Of a stretch of 20,517 nucleotides of DNA, positions 1-7,811 are shown one piece after another. The stretch covers positions 1 through 20,517 of the forward strand of contig CAOOMX010000025.1 of assembly GCA_948497845.1 (NCBI GenBank), read 5' to 3'. Origin of the DNA: an uncultured Bacilli bacterium. Its GTDB lineage: Bacteria; Bacillota_I; Bacilli_A; RF39; UBA660. The translations under genes were made by a program, and so were the position numbers. Under the pieces are notes generated by a model that did not search any database, was not told the DNA's origin, and saw nothing but the letters and a program-made list of their open reading frames with translations. Position 1 is the stretch's first letter. Every line of letters begins with the position of its first letter.

Positions 1-505
1 TTGTACTTGTTGTTTCTATTTCATAATCTGCTCGAATTAAGAATCCTCCAGTTCTGGTGGTGATATCAAAACCATTTTCTACTCTCTTTAATCCGGTAAT
101 ATCTTCGACTTCTTTTCCATTTGGATCTGTTACTTTTAACAATAATTCTGCTTGGCCATCAACTGTAGAGTATACAAAATCATTATCATCTATGATAAAG
201 AAGATATTATATTTACTTGTTGCTTGATTCGTTGTATTATTCGCTTTTAATGTTGCTGTAGCGGTAGTACTTCCTTTTAGACTTTCCATTCCTTCAGCAA
301 AATTTTCTAAACTGGCATGAATACTAATTGGATCTCCGGCATCAAAAGTCAAGGAATCTGTAGTTCCTGTTGATGCATTGATATTTGCTCCCGTCCCTCC
401 ACCTAAATTGGCTGTGAAGTAGGCATATGCTGCTCCAATAATGGTTAGTAATAATGTAAATATGCCTATTCCAACTAGTATTTTTGTTTTTTTATTTCTC
501 ACCAT
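1..505 (-). CDS. TasA-like exported protein with SipW-type signal peptide (3' end outside window)
   Basis: Minus-strand reading frame, open to the window edge, about 168 residues visible. It starts MVRNKKTKILVGIGIF, followed by a hydrophobic helix ending in the motif GAAYAYFTA, the hallmark of SipW-dependent (TasA/CalY-type) signal peptides. After it come a Gly-rich stretch and a Thr/Ser-rich beta-type region (INASTGTTDSLTFD), as in the paralogues at 5117-5746 and 5955-6584, but the rest diverges. I chose the ATG at 505 because an AGGAG (513-517) lies 7 nt upstream of it; the ATG at 511 is too close to this site. A promoter fits at 554-582. By family it should be exported, cleaved after the helix and placed in the cell surface or extracellular matrix. 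The actual role is unknown, and the C-terminal part cannot be seen. Confidence 0.75.
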   Translation of the reverse strand, partial: MVRNKKTKILVGIGIFTLLLTIIGAAYAYFTANLGGGTGANINASTGTTDSLTFDAGDPISIHASLENFAEGMESLKGSTTATATLKANNTTNQATSKYNIFFIIDDNDFVYSTVDGQAELLLKVTDPNGKEVEDITGLKRVENGFDITTRTGGFLIRADYEIETTST

Positions 506-553
506 TCTCATACTCCTTTTAATATCGTCTAGCATACAAACGATAGCATATTA

Positions 554-582
554 ATTATAACTTAGAATTATATATTTTTCAA
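554..582 (-). promoter_or_regulatory. Promoter of the partial TasA-like gene
   Basis: On the minus strand, -35 TTGAAA (577-582), a 17-bp spacer and -10 TATAAT (554-559). The leader to the start codon is about 45 nt and holds a small ATCGT/ACGAT hairpin around 523-543. Confidence 0.65.
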
Positions 583-619
583 TATACTTAACCCAGTGTT
601 ATATTTATATTATTAACAA

Positions 620-652
620 AAAGAAAAAAAAGAATGCTTAGAACATTCTTTT
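620..652 (-). terminator. Terminator after the CotD-like gene and its operon
   Basis: On the minus strand AAAGAATG (644-651) pairs with CATTCTTT (629-636) across a 7-nt loop, followed by a run of T. It overlaps the stop codon of the CotD-like gene and closes the six-gene run. Confidence 0.75.
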
Positions 653-1016
653 AGCAACAAGGTCTATCATATACATTTGATACTACATTTTCTTCGCAGC
701 ATGTATATTCAGGTCTATATGTATGTCTGTATACATGATGATTTATGATTCTTGTATTGCAAGGCATAATATGTGGTACTTCGTAGCAAATATATCTATG
801 GCATACATTTTCTCTTGGACATTCATATACTGGCATGCAAGGAGCACCCATTCCAGCACATGGACAGCAATTTGGTGCCATACCATCTGCCATCATTCCT
901 CCACAATACATTTCTGAACTTGGCATAGCTTGATTCATATTTTGTGCTTTAGGATCATAGTTCATACTCGTTTTTTGTTCTGATTGCATTTCTTGTTTAA
1001 AACTTTCAAAATTCAT
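651..1016 (-). CDS. CotD-like cysteine-rich spore coat protein
   Basis: A 121-residue protein rich in Cys, Met, His and Tyr. The N-terminal half is polar and low-complexity, with a Met/Gly/Cys/Pro-rich middle (PNCCPCAGMGAPCMP, about residues 48-62). The C-terminal region (about 82-121) carries the pattern VPHIMPCNTRIINHHVY, then P-x-x-T-C-C and a terminal CC. This resembles the PHI-x-P-x-T-x-x-x-N-H/Q-x-x-x-x-H layout of Bacillus CotD inner-coat proteins. By analogy it would be cross-linked into the spore coat through cysteines. A ribosome site (GAAAGGAT) lies upstream of the ATG. It is the last gene of a run with lipid, metal and nucleotide-sugar-type genes, 36 bp after the PF06541 gene; this gap contains a perfect 12-bp palindrome, so it may have its own sporulation promoter. 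The assignment rests on motif resemblance only. Confidence 0.6.
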   Translation of the reverse strand: MNFESFKQEMQSEQKTSMNYDPKAQNMNQAMPSSEMYCGGMMADGMAPNCCPCAGMGAPCMPVYECPRENVCHRYICYEVPHIMPCNTRIINHHVYRHTYRPEYTCCEENVVSNVYDRPCC

Positions 1017-1032
1017 AATTCTCTATCCTTTC

Positions 1033-1044
1033 TAAGATATCTTA
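1033..1044. promoter_or_regulatory. Perfect 12-bp palindrome upstream of the CotD-like gene
   Basis: TAAGATATCTTA in the 36-bp gap between the PF06541-type gene and the CotD-like gene. It could be an operator or part of a promoter; no known regulator site was recognised. Confidence 0.25.
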
Positions 1045-1052
1045 TTCCTTTT

Positions 1053-1595
1053 TTATTTGTTGTGTATAGGTATTTGCCTTAAATAATAAAAATATTCATA
1101 TATGGTATAAGCTATATCTATAATAAATAATAAAAGAACAAGAATTGTTATAATAGAAGGTATTTTCTTTGCTAACTTCTTTAATTTAGGATAAAAAAGA
1201 TAATTTAGGAGGCATGCATAAATGGTCCATATTAAAGATACTGGTACACATACATATTTTCCTAAATGTAGAGGCATAGAAGTATAATCCCAATAAACAA
1301 TCCCTAATAACTTTTCAATAGATATTCCTGCTATAAATTCTAAAAGACTTAATATGATAAATGTTGTTATTAAAAATAGAATTATTCTTAGGTATTTTTT
1401 TATATTTATTTTACTTATTTTATCTCCACAAAGTAAAATAAGTAAACTTGCTATTCCATACACTATCGTCCATGGTCCATGTAATAAACTACTATTATAA
1501 GTCTTACCTATTAATAGCATAATTCCTTGTTCTAAAAGATACCCTAACATTGAGGTAATAAAAAAGAGATTTATAAAATAATACATTTTCTTCAT
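1053..1595 (-). CDS. PF06541-type (putative ABC transporter permease) membrane protein
   Basis: A 180-residue, strongly hydrophobic protein with about five membrane segments. The signature matches the PF06541 family, annotated 'putative ABC-transporter type IV' and abundant in Bacillota: SLLHGPWTIVYG (about residues 36-47) in the first half, then EFIAGISIEKLLGIVYWDYT (about 86-105), and a later SLIWTIYACLLNYLFYP segment. No ATP-binding partner is encoded next to it, so the transport label is only a family name; the function is not established. It starts 29 bp after the YebC-family gene. No strong ribosome site precedes the ATG, and a TATAAT (1602-1615 region) lies in the gap, so translation may be coupled or leaderless. 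The length is typical for small members of the family. Confidence 0.6.
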   Translation of the reverse strand: MKKMYYFINLFFITSMLGYLLEQGIMLLIGKTYNSSLLHGPWTIVYGIASLLILLCGDKISKINIKKYLRIILFLITTFIILSLLEFIAGISIEKLLGIVYWDYTSMPLHLGKYVCVPVSLIWTIYACLLNYLFYPKLKKLAKKIPSIITILVLLLFIIDIAYTIYEYFYYLRQIPIHNK

Positions 1596-1624
1596 ATTCT
1601 ATAGTATTATATATAAATCTATAA

Positions 1625-2338
1625 TTATTCTACATTTGTATATATTCTGGTAACATCATCTATATCATCAAGTAATTTGTATAATTTATCATATACTTCT
1701 TTATCTTCGCCTTCTAAAACTACTTTATCTTTAGCAAACATTCCAACTTCATCTACTTCATAATCAATATTTGGTATTACTTTTTCTAAAACATCTTTCA
1801 TTGGATTCATATCTTTTGGATGAACAGATATAGTTATTATTCCTTCTTCTGCTTCAAAATCAATTGGTTCTATCCCTGCATTTAAAAGCGCCTCAAAAAT
1901 GGATTCTTCATTATTTCCTTTAAAACTTAATACTCCTAAATGATCATAATTGTAAGTAACTGAATTAGTTACTCCTAAAGACTTATTCACTTTATTAAAA
2001 GCTGCTCTTACCATTCCTACTGTTCTATTTACATTATCTGTTAAACATTTAATAATAAAGGTTGATGCTCCTGGCCCAAAACCTTCATATACAACTTCAT
2101 TGTATTCTTCTGCTCCTACTCCTTTAGCCTTATCTAATGCTCTATTTATAATATCACTAGGTACTTGTTGCTTTTTAGCCTTTTCTATTAATCTTTTTAA
2201 TGCAATATTGCTTTCTGGATCAGGTGTACCTTTTTTAGCTACCAAATATATTTCTTTTGCAAAAGTCGTATAAATCTTTCCTCTTGCTGCTCCTGTTGCT
2301 TCAATACTTGCTTTTCTTACTTCATATGCTCTTCCCAT
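1625..2338 (-). CDS. YebC/PmpR family protein, YeeN (YebC2) type
   Basis: Full-length 237-residue member of the YebC/PmpR/TACO1 family. The N-terminus MGRAYEVRKASIEATGAARG, followed by KIYTTFAKEIYLVAKKG and PDPESNIALKRLIEKAK, is the YeeN-type form (MGR-K start, PDPE-N-L) rather than classical YebC (MAGHSKW). The YEGFGPGA and LTDNVNRT blocks of domain 2/3 are intact (about residues 84-105). The family was long annotated as DNA-binding transcriptional regulators; more recent work on the YebC2 branch supports a role on the ribosome, relieving stalls at proline-rich sequences, as mitochondrial TACO1 does. A strong AAGGAGG precedes the ATG, and the patatin gene ends only 9 bp upstream, so it is co-transcribed. 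Confident as to family; which function applies here is inferred. Confidence 0.88.
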   Translation of the reverse strand: MGRAYEVRKASIEATGAARGKIYTTFAKEIYLVAKKGTPDPESNIALKRLIEKAKKQQVPSDIINRALDKAKGVGAEEYNEVVYEGFGPGASTFIIKCLTDNVNRTVGMVRAAFNKVNKSLGVTNSVTYNYDHLGVLSFKGNNEESIFEALLNAGIEPIDFEAEEGIITISVHPKDMNPMKDVLEKVIPNIDYEVDEVGMFAKDKVVLEGEDKEVYDKLYKLLDDIDDVTRIYTNVE

Positions 2339-2347
2339 AAATCCTCC

Positions 2348-3403
2348 TTATATTATTTTTAGTTCTCTTACAAACCTATATGCAATATGGTTTCCTCTCA
2401 TAACTTTTTTTAATATTTTAACTGTTTTAATTAATCGTATTGGATGATAAACTTCTGTATAAGGAAAATGCTCTTTGGCTATTATATATTCTAATGCTTT
2501 TAATACTAACTTTTTATCATCAACCGTTTTAAAAAACGTTTCTGCTTCCTTACGCATTCTTTTACTTATTTTTCTTGTCATCCAACTATACATCCATGAT
2601 GGATATGTACTAAATATATATTTGTAACCATCTAACTTTTTTATCACTTTTAATGTATCATAATAACCTAATTTTATATTATATTTAATATCCTCTATAT
2701 TTGTATTTAAGATACTTTTTAAATTGTGACTGGGTTTAATAATAACTACTCTTTTTTTATCTTTAATCTTTCTTTTTATTCCTACAGCTGCTAACTCTAC
2801 TATGTATACTTTTTTATATCCTTTGTCAAGAAGCATATTTGCAGGTGAATTATCATAAAAACCACCATCCAAATAATAACTTTCATCTATAATCTTTTGC
2901 ATCTTAAATACCGGCAAATAACAACTAGCTATTAAATAATCATTAAACTTTCCCTTAGAGATATCGTTTTTAAAAATATATACTGGTTTAAAGTCTCTTG
3001 CTCTTACGGTAATAAGGCCAAAATCTTTATCACTCTTTTGAATACTTTCTTCAATATTTAATGTATTTAATATATCTCTTAAACCATCTGTTTTAAAACC
3101 ATGATTTAAAATAAGCTCTTTGGCATTCATAATCATATGATAAAAAACATTGTTACTTTTTTTCTGCTTACTTAATTTTTCAATATACTTTTCACTAAAG
3201 CCAGCTATTTTTCCTACATTTACATTTTCCCAAAAATGTAGCAGTTCTTTATCTCTACCTGCCGCCAACATAGCAGCATTAAAACTCCCTATACTCGTTC
3301 CAACAAAACCATCAAATTTGATATGGCATTTTTTAAAGGCAAGATAGGCACCAATTTGGTAAGATCCTCTTACCCCTCCCCCTGATAATGCTAAACCTAT
3401 CAT
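2348..3403 (-). CDS. Patatin-like phospholipase
   Basis: A 351-residue protein with a complete patatin domain at the N-terminus. The oxyanion-hole loop SGGGVRG is at residues 7-13, the nucleophile elbow GTSIG at 35-39 (Ser37) and the catalytic aspartate in DGG at 179-181 (Asp179), giving an intact Ser-Asp dyad. Such enzymes hydrolyse acyl chains from membrane lipids or lysolipids in the cytoplasm or at the inner membrane face. There is no signal peptide. Residues about 240-351 form a basic, helix-rich tail (KISKRMRKEAETFF and onward) typical of YqhO/YlbK-like bacterial patatins. Its ATG overlaps the TGA of the upstream SDR gene (ATGA), a sign of translational coupling, and YebC2 follows after 9 bp. 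The family call is firm; the substrate is unknown. Confidence 0.88.
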   Translation of the reverse strand: MIGLALSGGGVRGSYQIGAYLAFKKCHIKFDGFVGTSIGSFNAAMLAAGRDKELLHFWENVNVGKIAGFSEKYIEKLSKQKKSNNVFYHMIMNAKELILNHGFKTDGLRDILNTLNIEESIQKSDKDFGLITVRARDFKPVYIFKNDISKGKFNDYLIASCYLPVFKMQKIIDESYYLDGGFYDNSPANMLLDKGYKKVYIVELAAVGIKRKIKDKKRVVIIKPSHNLKSILNTNIEDIKYNIKLGYYDTLKVIKKLDGYKYIFSTYPSWMYSWMTRKISKRMRKEAETFFKTVDDKKLVLKALEYIIAKEHFPYTEVYHPIRLIKTVKILKKVMRGNHIAYRFVRELKII

Positions 3404-4317
3404 TTTTTTCTCCCTAACATAGGCTTAGCTAACCACTTATATATTTTTCTTTTTTTAGATCTTCCTCTTAGTCGTTGGTAATATTCTACTAATGTATCAT
3501 TACGATAATTTATAATATTATTTAATTCATCTTTATCTTTACACACTGGGCTGTAAAAGTTCTTTTCAATAAACATCCGATTAAAACAATAACGAAAACT
3601 CACTCCATGTATTTCTAATATTTTTTGTAATAAATCTTTATATACTAAAGAATCTTCTGCACATACATTAAATATTTTTTTATTTAATTCTTTCGTATAA
3701 TTTATTCCTTTTACAAACGCATATGCTGCATCTTCCTTCGTAATGTAATCCATCGTATCTTTTTTTCTTCCATGATACATAAACGGTTCGCAAGATAGAT
3801 GACTTAAAACCAATGGAAGACGATAAATTGTATAATTTTTTAATTTTTCACGAATTAAATCTTCTGCTTTCTTTTTAGCGGTATTGTAATAGTCATATTC
3901 ATCTAATTTAATCGGCGTCTTAACACTAGCATTTTCAACATCTTTATAAAGTGTTGTTGAAGATGCATAAAATAAATGACTTTTTTCATTATAATATGCA
4001 ATTGCTCTAACAATGTTTTCTGTTCCTCTAAAATCTATTATATCGGCTAATCCCGCTTTCATATCAGCAAGCGGCAGGCTACTTCCCGCTAAATGAAAGA
4101 TAATGTCATGATCTTTAACTAATGCTTCCATTAACACTCTATTGCAGACATCTCCATAAATAATATTTATTCTTCGACGATATCTTTTTAACCTATTTAG
4201 GGTTCTTTTATTTTTTAAATCTAATGCTGTTATCTCATATTTACCTTCACTTAACAAATACTTTATAATATGGATACCTATAGTACCTGCTGCTCCAGTA
4301 ACTAATATCCTTTTCAT
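3400..4317 (-). CDS. NAD-dependent epimerase/dehydratase-like extended SDR
   Basis: A 305-residue extended short-chain dehydrogenase/reductase. The Rossmann dinucleotide motif TGAAGTIG is at residues 7-14, an acidic residue follows beta-2 (ALDLKN, Asp33, favouring NAD), GDV is at 55-57, HLAGSS is at 75-80, and the catalytic set is Ser119/Ser120 (ASSTT), Tyr144 and Lys148 (YNTAK). Members act on nucleotide sugars or related small molecules. The basic C-terminal stretch (RGRSKKRKIYKWL) is unusual. The stop TGA overlaps the ATG of the patatin gene, and the ZIP gene lies 15 bp upstream, so it is the second gene of the run. A ribosome site AAGAAGGG lies 9 nt before the ATG. Substrate unknown; close linkage to a lipase hints at a lipid- or envelope-related role, which is inference. 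Confidence 0.8.
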   Translation of the reverse strand: MKRILVTGAAGTIGIHIIKYLLSEGKYEITALDLKNKRTLNRLKRYRRRINIIYGDVCNRVLMEALVKDHDIIFHLAGSSLPLADMKAGLADIIDFRGTENIVRAIAYYNEKSHLFYASSTTLYKDVENASVKTPIKLDEYDYYNTAKKKAEDLIREKLKNYTIYRLPLVLSHLSCEPFMYHGRKKDTMDYITKEDAAYAFVKGINYTKELNKKIFNVCAEDSLVYKDLLQKILEIHGVSFRYCFNRMFIEKNFYSPVCKDKDELNNIINYRNDTLVEYYQRLRGRSKKRKIYKWLAKPMLGRKK

Positions 4318-4332
4318 TTTTCACTACCCTTC

Positions 4333-5049
4333 TTATATTAACGAAATCAAAATTAATATAATTATACCAATTATTATACCATATTTTGTTTCTTTTTTCT
4401 TTCTATTATTTATAACTTCTTTTAACAATTCAAAGAAGAAAATATGAATGATCATACCTAAGGTAATTGCTATAACAGCCCCTAATAGAAGTTCATTCAG
4501 CTCCCCAAAGAATCGAGCTAAAATCCCTCCAGCTAGACCTGATAAAACTAATAGAAGAATTAAAATATTCTTGTTATTTTTGTCATAACTAGCTATTTGT
4601 AAGCCAAAAGGTAAATTGTGTAATCCTATTCCTAATGTCATTAAAACTCCAGCTTTTAAGCTATTTTCACTTATATTATATAAAGCTATTCCCTCAACAA
4701 AATTATGTAGTAGTAATGCCATTAAAGTCATAAGTCCAATATGTATGATGTGTCCATGGTGTTCTTTTATATCATCCTTTTTTTCTTTATGATGATGTTC
4801 ATGATGAGGAATAAATAAATCTAATAACATTAATATGGATAACCCTAAAAAGATAAATAAGATTAGCCACCATCTTCCTATTTCCCATAATTCAGGAATT
4901 AAATCTGTTACCATTAACCCAAGTAATATAACTCCTCCACTCCCTATAGATATTAAATTTAATTTTTCTTTGTTTTTAGCTATTTTATATAGAGTAATTC
5001 CAACTAGAAAAAATAAGCCACTAATTAGGGTTAGAAATAACGAAATCAT
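4333..5049 (-). CDS. ZIP family metal transporter
   Basis: A 238-residue integral membrane protein with about eight hydrophobic segments. The two ZIP metal-site signatures are present: HNFVEG in the fourth helix (about residues 115-120) and HNLPFG in the fifth (about 143-148). A His-rich cytoplasmic loop (HHEHHHKEKKDDIKEHHGH, about 82-100) sits between helices three and four, as is usual for zinc importers of the ZupT/ZIP group. It should import Zn(II) or another divalent cation, driven by concentration gradient or membrane potential. An AAGGG ribosome site precedes the ATG. It is the first gene of the six-gene run; the upstream gap (5050-5116) contains the terminator of the TasA-like gene and only a weak candidate -10 (TAAAAT). 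Metal specificity cannot be read from sequence. Confidence 0.88.
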   Translation of the reverse strand: MISLFLTLISGLFFLVGITLYKIAKNKEKLNLISIGSGGVILLGLMVTDLIPELWEIGRWWLILFIFLGLSILMLLDLFIPHHEHHHKEKKDDIKEHHGHIIHIGLMTLMALLLHNFVEGIALYNISENSLKAGVLMTLGIGLHNLPFGLQIASYDKNNKNILILLLVLSGLAGGILARFFGELNELLLGAVIAITLGMIIHIFFFELLKEVINNRKKKETKYGIIIGIIILILISLI

Positions 5050-5093
5050 GTATATCCCTTCTTTCTTATCTTATTTTACAATGAAATGCACAG

Positions 5094-5122
5094 AAAAAAA
5101 AGACTTTATAAGCCTTTTATGG
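5094..5122 (-). terminator. Terminator after the 5117-5746 TasA-like gene
   Basis: On the minus strand AAAGGCTT and AAGTCTTT form an 8-bp stem with one G-U pair and a 3-nt loop, followed by eight T. It separates the exported-protein gene from the ZIP operon. Confidence 0.75.
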
Positions 5123-5746
5123 AGTGTTTGGACACTCAGTTGTTGTAAATTTTAACGTTCCAACAAATGATTTGTTTGTATTTGCTTGTTGATCTGTATC
5201 TAAATTAACTAAAGTTACTGTTGCTGACCATGTATCAGATACAGTATTTCCTGCTTTTGCTGAAATAGTATGTATCATAGTCGTTCCACCAACAGCTGTT
5301 GGGATTTGCAATACATTATCACCAGCACTCAATGTGGTAATATCTTCATCTACAATAATGTCTGTTCCATTCTTAGTTATGGAAATTTTTAGTTCTGGAG
5401 TTCTTTCTGTTGTCGTATATTCAAAATCATTTGATGTAACATTAATTGATGCTGTATAACAATATGAAACATCAATTTCTTGATTTGCTTTTAATGTTAC
5501 ATTTCCTGTTGTTGATCCAGTTTGATCTCCCATTCCTTTTCCAAAGTTCGTTTGATTAGCGTTAATTACAATGGCCCCAAAGTTACCATATTCTAATGCA
5601 TCACTTGTTGATGTAGTTACATTGATATTTGCACTTGCTCCTCCACCGGTTTGCGCTGTGAAGTACGCAAATGTAGCTCCTATCATTGCGACTAAAAGTG
5701 TTGCTGTAGCTATCACAGTTAATATTATTGCATTTTTCTTATCCAT
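5117..5746 (-). CDS. TasA-like exported protein with SipW-type signal peptide (paralogue 1)
   Basis: A 209-residue protein beginning MDKKNAIILTVIATATLL, with one hydrophobic helix (about residues 7-26) ending in GATFAYFTA, the SipW-dependent signal motif; cleavage would fall after about Ala27. The mature part is Thr/Ser/Asn-rich and beta-type, with few charged clusters. Only two cysteines remain outside the leader, Cys96 (SYCYT) and Cys205 (TTECPNTP), so one intramolecular disulfide or an intermolecular link is possible. The neighbour at 5955-6584 has the same length, aligns without gaps and looks roughly three quarters identical. Known relatives are TasA (matrix fibre) and CalY (camelysin); the sheet-rich sequence fits a surface fibre or layer protein, but function is inferred. 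GGAGG lies before the ATG, and TATAAT at 5770-5775 is the likely -10. No SipW peptidase gene lies in the window. Confidence 0.8.
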   Translation of the reverse strand: MDKKNAIILTVIATATLLVAMIGATFAYFTAQTGGGASANINVTTSTSDALEYGNFGAIVINANQTNFGKGMGDQTGSTTGNVTLKANQEIDVSYCYTASINVTSNDFEYTTTERTPELKISITKNGTDIIVDEDITTLSAGDNVLQIPTAVGGTTMIHTISAKAGNTVSDTWSATVTLVNLDTDQQANTNKSFVGTLKFTTTECPNTP

Positions 5747-5769
5747 ACTTGCTTCCTCCTATCATATTA

Positions 5770-5775
5770 ATTATA
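5770..5775 (-). promoter_or_regulatory. Likely -10 element of the paralogue 1 gene
   Basis: TATAAT on the minus strand, preceded by TAC, about 24 nt before the start codon. The best -35 (TTGATT) is at a poor 20-bp spacing, so only the -10 is offered. Confidence 0.4.
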
Positions 5776-5904
5776 GTATCAAATTTATATCTAAAAATCA
5801 ATATACAAGTCATTATTTTTCAAAAAATATACGATTTGCAAGATAACATAAATATTCTATAAACAGCTTATTCTTTTTTTCCTTCCTTTGTTTTTAAGCA
5901 TTTA

Positions 5905-5931
5905 AAAATGAACTTTTAATCAGTTCATTTT
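5905..5931. terminator. Terminator-like hairpin between the two TasA-like paralogues
   Basis: A perfect 10-bp inverted repeat, AAAATGAACT / AGTTCATTTT, with a 7-nt loop. Read on the minus strand it lies just after paralogue 2 and ends in a short T run (five T). It is symmetrical enough to act both ways. Confidence 0.65.
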
Positions 5932-5954
5932 CTGTTTGTAAATTTTATTATTTT

Positions 5955-6584
5955 TTATGGTGTTGTTGGGCATTCTGTTGTAGCAAAATTTAATGTTCCA
6001 ACAAATTGTTTATTTGTATTTTCTTGTTGATCAGAATCTAAATTTACTAATGTTACAGTTGCAGACCATGCATCTGATACAGTGTTTCCAGCTGCTGCAG
6101 TTATTTTGTGAATTAAATCAGATCCACCTGCAGTTGTTGGTATAGTTAATGCATTATCTCCAGCAGTTATTTCTGTAATATCTTGATCAGTATAAATAGC
6201 TGTTCCATTTTTAGATATTGTAAATATTAATTCTGGTGTCCTTGCTTCAGTTGTATAAACAAAATCATTTGAAGTAACATTAATTGCTGCTGTGTAACAA
6301 TAAGATGCTTCATTATCTGCATTTGCCTTTAATGTTACATTTCCTGTTGTAGTCCCTGTTTGATTACCCATTCCTTCTGCAAAATTTTGTTGATTTGCAT
6401 TGATTACGATAGCACCAAAGCTTCCATATTCTAGCGCATCACTTGTTGATGTTGTAACTGTTACATTTGCACTAGCACCTGCCCCTGTTTGAGCAGTGAA
6501 ATATGCGAATGTAGCTCCTACAACGGCTACCAATAATGTAGCTACAGCTATCACCGTTAATAATAAAGTATTTTTTCTATCCAT
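5955..6584 (-). CDS. TasA-like exported protein with SipW-type signal peptide (paralogue 2)
   Basis: A 209-residue protein, the tandem paralogue of the gene at 5117-5746, with the same signal helix (ATLLVAVVGATFAYFTA), the same conserved core (TSTSDALEYG, FGAIVINAN, AGNTVSD-WSATVTLVNLD) and the same two mature cysteines (in SYCYT and TTECPTTP). Differences fall mostly at scattered surface-type positions, as expected for an old duplication still under selection. Its ribosome site is strong (GAGGAGG) and a good promoter lies at 6609-6637, so it is an independent unit. By family it is secreted, trimmed by SipW-type signal peptidase and assembled outside the cell; a matrix-fibre or spore/cell-surface role is inference. 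Both genes end in a Pro-containing CP-x-TP tail, which may be a lineage-specific feature. Confidence 0.8.
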   Translation of the reverse strand: MDRKNTLLLTVIAVATLLVAVVGATFAYFTAQTGAGASANVTVTTSTSDALEYGSFGAIVINANQQNFAEGMGNQTGTTTGNVTLKANADNEASYCYTAAINVTSNDFVYTTEARTPELIFTISKNGTAIYTDQDITEITAGDNALTIPTTAGGSDLIHKITAAAGNTVSDAWSATVTLVNLDSDQQENTNKQFVGTLNFATTECPTTP

Positions 6585-6608
6585 CTTTCTTATCCTCCTC
6601 TACTATAA

Positions 6609-6637
6609 ATAATAGCAAAGCTTTTCCTTAAAAGCAA
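6609..6637 (-). promoter_or_regulatory. Promoter of paralogue 2
   Basis: On the minus strand, -35 TTGCTT (6632-6637), 17-bp spacer, -10 TATTAT (6609-6614). Confidence 0.65.
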
Positions 6638-6665
6638 TACTTTTTCCTTTATTTTTTTCTTTTTT

Positions 6666-7787
6666 TTATTCTAATGTAAAGTTTGTTATTTTATTGTCAT
6701 TTAATGTAATTATTAAATTACTTATATCAGCATTATTATCAGTTGTTAAAATGTAGCTTGCATCTAATAGATAAGTTTTACTATTTTCAAAAGAAAAGGA
6801 ACTAGAATTAGAATCTATTTTATTTAACTCCATCAATTTGTTTATTGTTGTTCCATAAGTATATGCAGCAGTTGCCAAATTCATATTTTCACTAGGAGTA
6901 AAATTTGCTCCAATATTTACTATAGATTTTTTCTCTCCATCTCTTATTGTTAAATTCGCACTATATTTTTTATTATTATGGGTAATATCAACATTATATG
7001 TTCCAGGTAAAATCCCATTTAATGCAAAAGATCCTGTCTCATTTGTAGTTGCTATTAAAGAATTATTTTGTATAGACACAGTTGCACCATTAATTGCTTC
7101 TCCATTTTCATTTTTTAGTACACCCATTAGATTGTAAGCTATTTTTGTATCCTCTGCTTCAGCAACAATTTCACTATTTACATAAAAGTAACTACTGCTT
7201 ATTGAAGCTGTTGCTTTATCAGATAACCAAATTTTGACTTGATATGTTTTTGTAGCGTTTGAAACAGCTCCTAAGGTACCAAAAAGAATAGCATATCGAT
7301 TATTTCTTGTATCATTTGTATCTACTTTGTATAAAGGCAAATCAGCTATTGACAATGGCCCTGCTATTAATTTACTTTCATTAGCACTATATTCATATAC
7401 TGCAAATCTTATATAATCAACTGGCGTTAATTTATCTTTACTATTGTAGTCACTACGCGCTAAGAAGTTTTCCATATCATAACCAATAGTTAATACATAA
7501 TTGGCATCTAGAGTTCCATTATTTTGAACATGTATGATACTTGAACCATCTTGAGATAAGCCTTCTTCATCAGATGTTGGCTGCATATCAAAACGTGTAA
7601 TAGATGAGCTTTGCCCCCCATATGCCACACTCAGGGTACCTGTAGATACAGTCTGGTTATTTGTATTGGTTTTTACCGTAAAAAAGGCCGAATAAGACAC
7701 TCCAATGACACATAAAGTTAGAGCTACTACCCACATGGCAATAATAGGTTTTTTGTTACTAAATATCTTTTTAATATTCTTTTTCAT
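6666..7787 (-). CDS. SipW-type exported protein with carboxypeptidase-regulatory-like domain
   Basis: A 373-residue protein. A basic start and hydrophobic helix (about residues 14-34) end in SYSAFFTV, a SipW-type signal. Residues about 35-210 resemble the TasA/CalY beta-sandwich (TGTLSVAYGG, then NNGTLDANYVLTIGY and a YQVKIWLSDKA segment). Residues about 219-282 form a carboxypeptidase-regulatory/CnaB-like module: GVLKNENGEAINGATVSI, ATTNETGSFALNGILPGTY, a fold common in surface adhesins and stalks. A C-terminal region of about 90 residues is unrecognised. It has no LPXTG sorting signal. It has its own promoter (7812-7840) and lies just upstream of paralogue 2. It could anchor or cap fibres built of the smaller proteins, as TapA does for TasA in Bacillus; this is inference from neighbourhood and architecture. 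Confidence 0.72.
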   Translation of the reverse strand: MKKNIKKIFSNKKPIIAMWVVALTLCVIGVSYSAFFTVKTNTNNQTVSTGTLSVAYGGQSSSITRFDMQPTSDEEGLSQDGSSIIHVQNNGTLDANYVLTIGYDMENFLARSDYNSKDKLTPVDYIRFAVYEYSANESKLIAGPLSIADLPLYKVDTNDTRNNRYAILFGTLGAVSNATKTYQVKIWLSDKATASISSSYFYVNSEIVAEAEDTKIAYNLMGVLKNENGEAINGATVSIQNNSLIATTNETGSFALNGILPGTYNVDITHNNKKYSANLTIRDGEKKSIVNIGANFTPSENMNLATAAYTYGTTINKLMELNKIDSNSSSFSFENSKTYLLDASYILTTDNNADISNLIITLNDNKITNFTLE

Positions 7788-7811
7788 AGCACTCTTCCTA
7801 TTCTCTTTTAC

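Noticed and set aside
723..917. A 64-codon plus-strand open frame
   Set aside because: Antisense shadow of the CotD-like gene, with no ribosome site.
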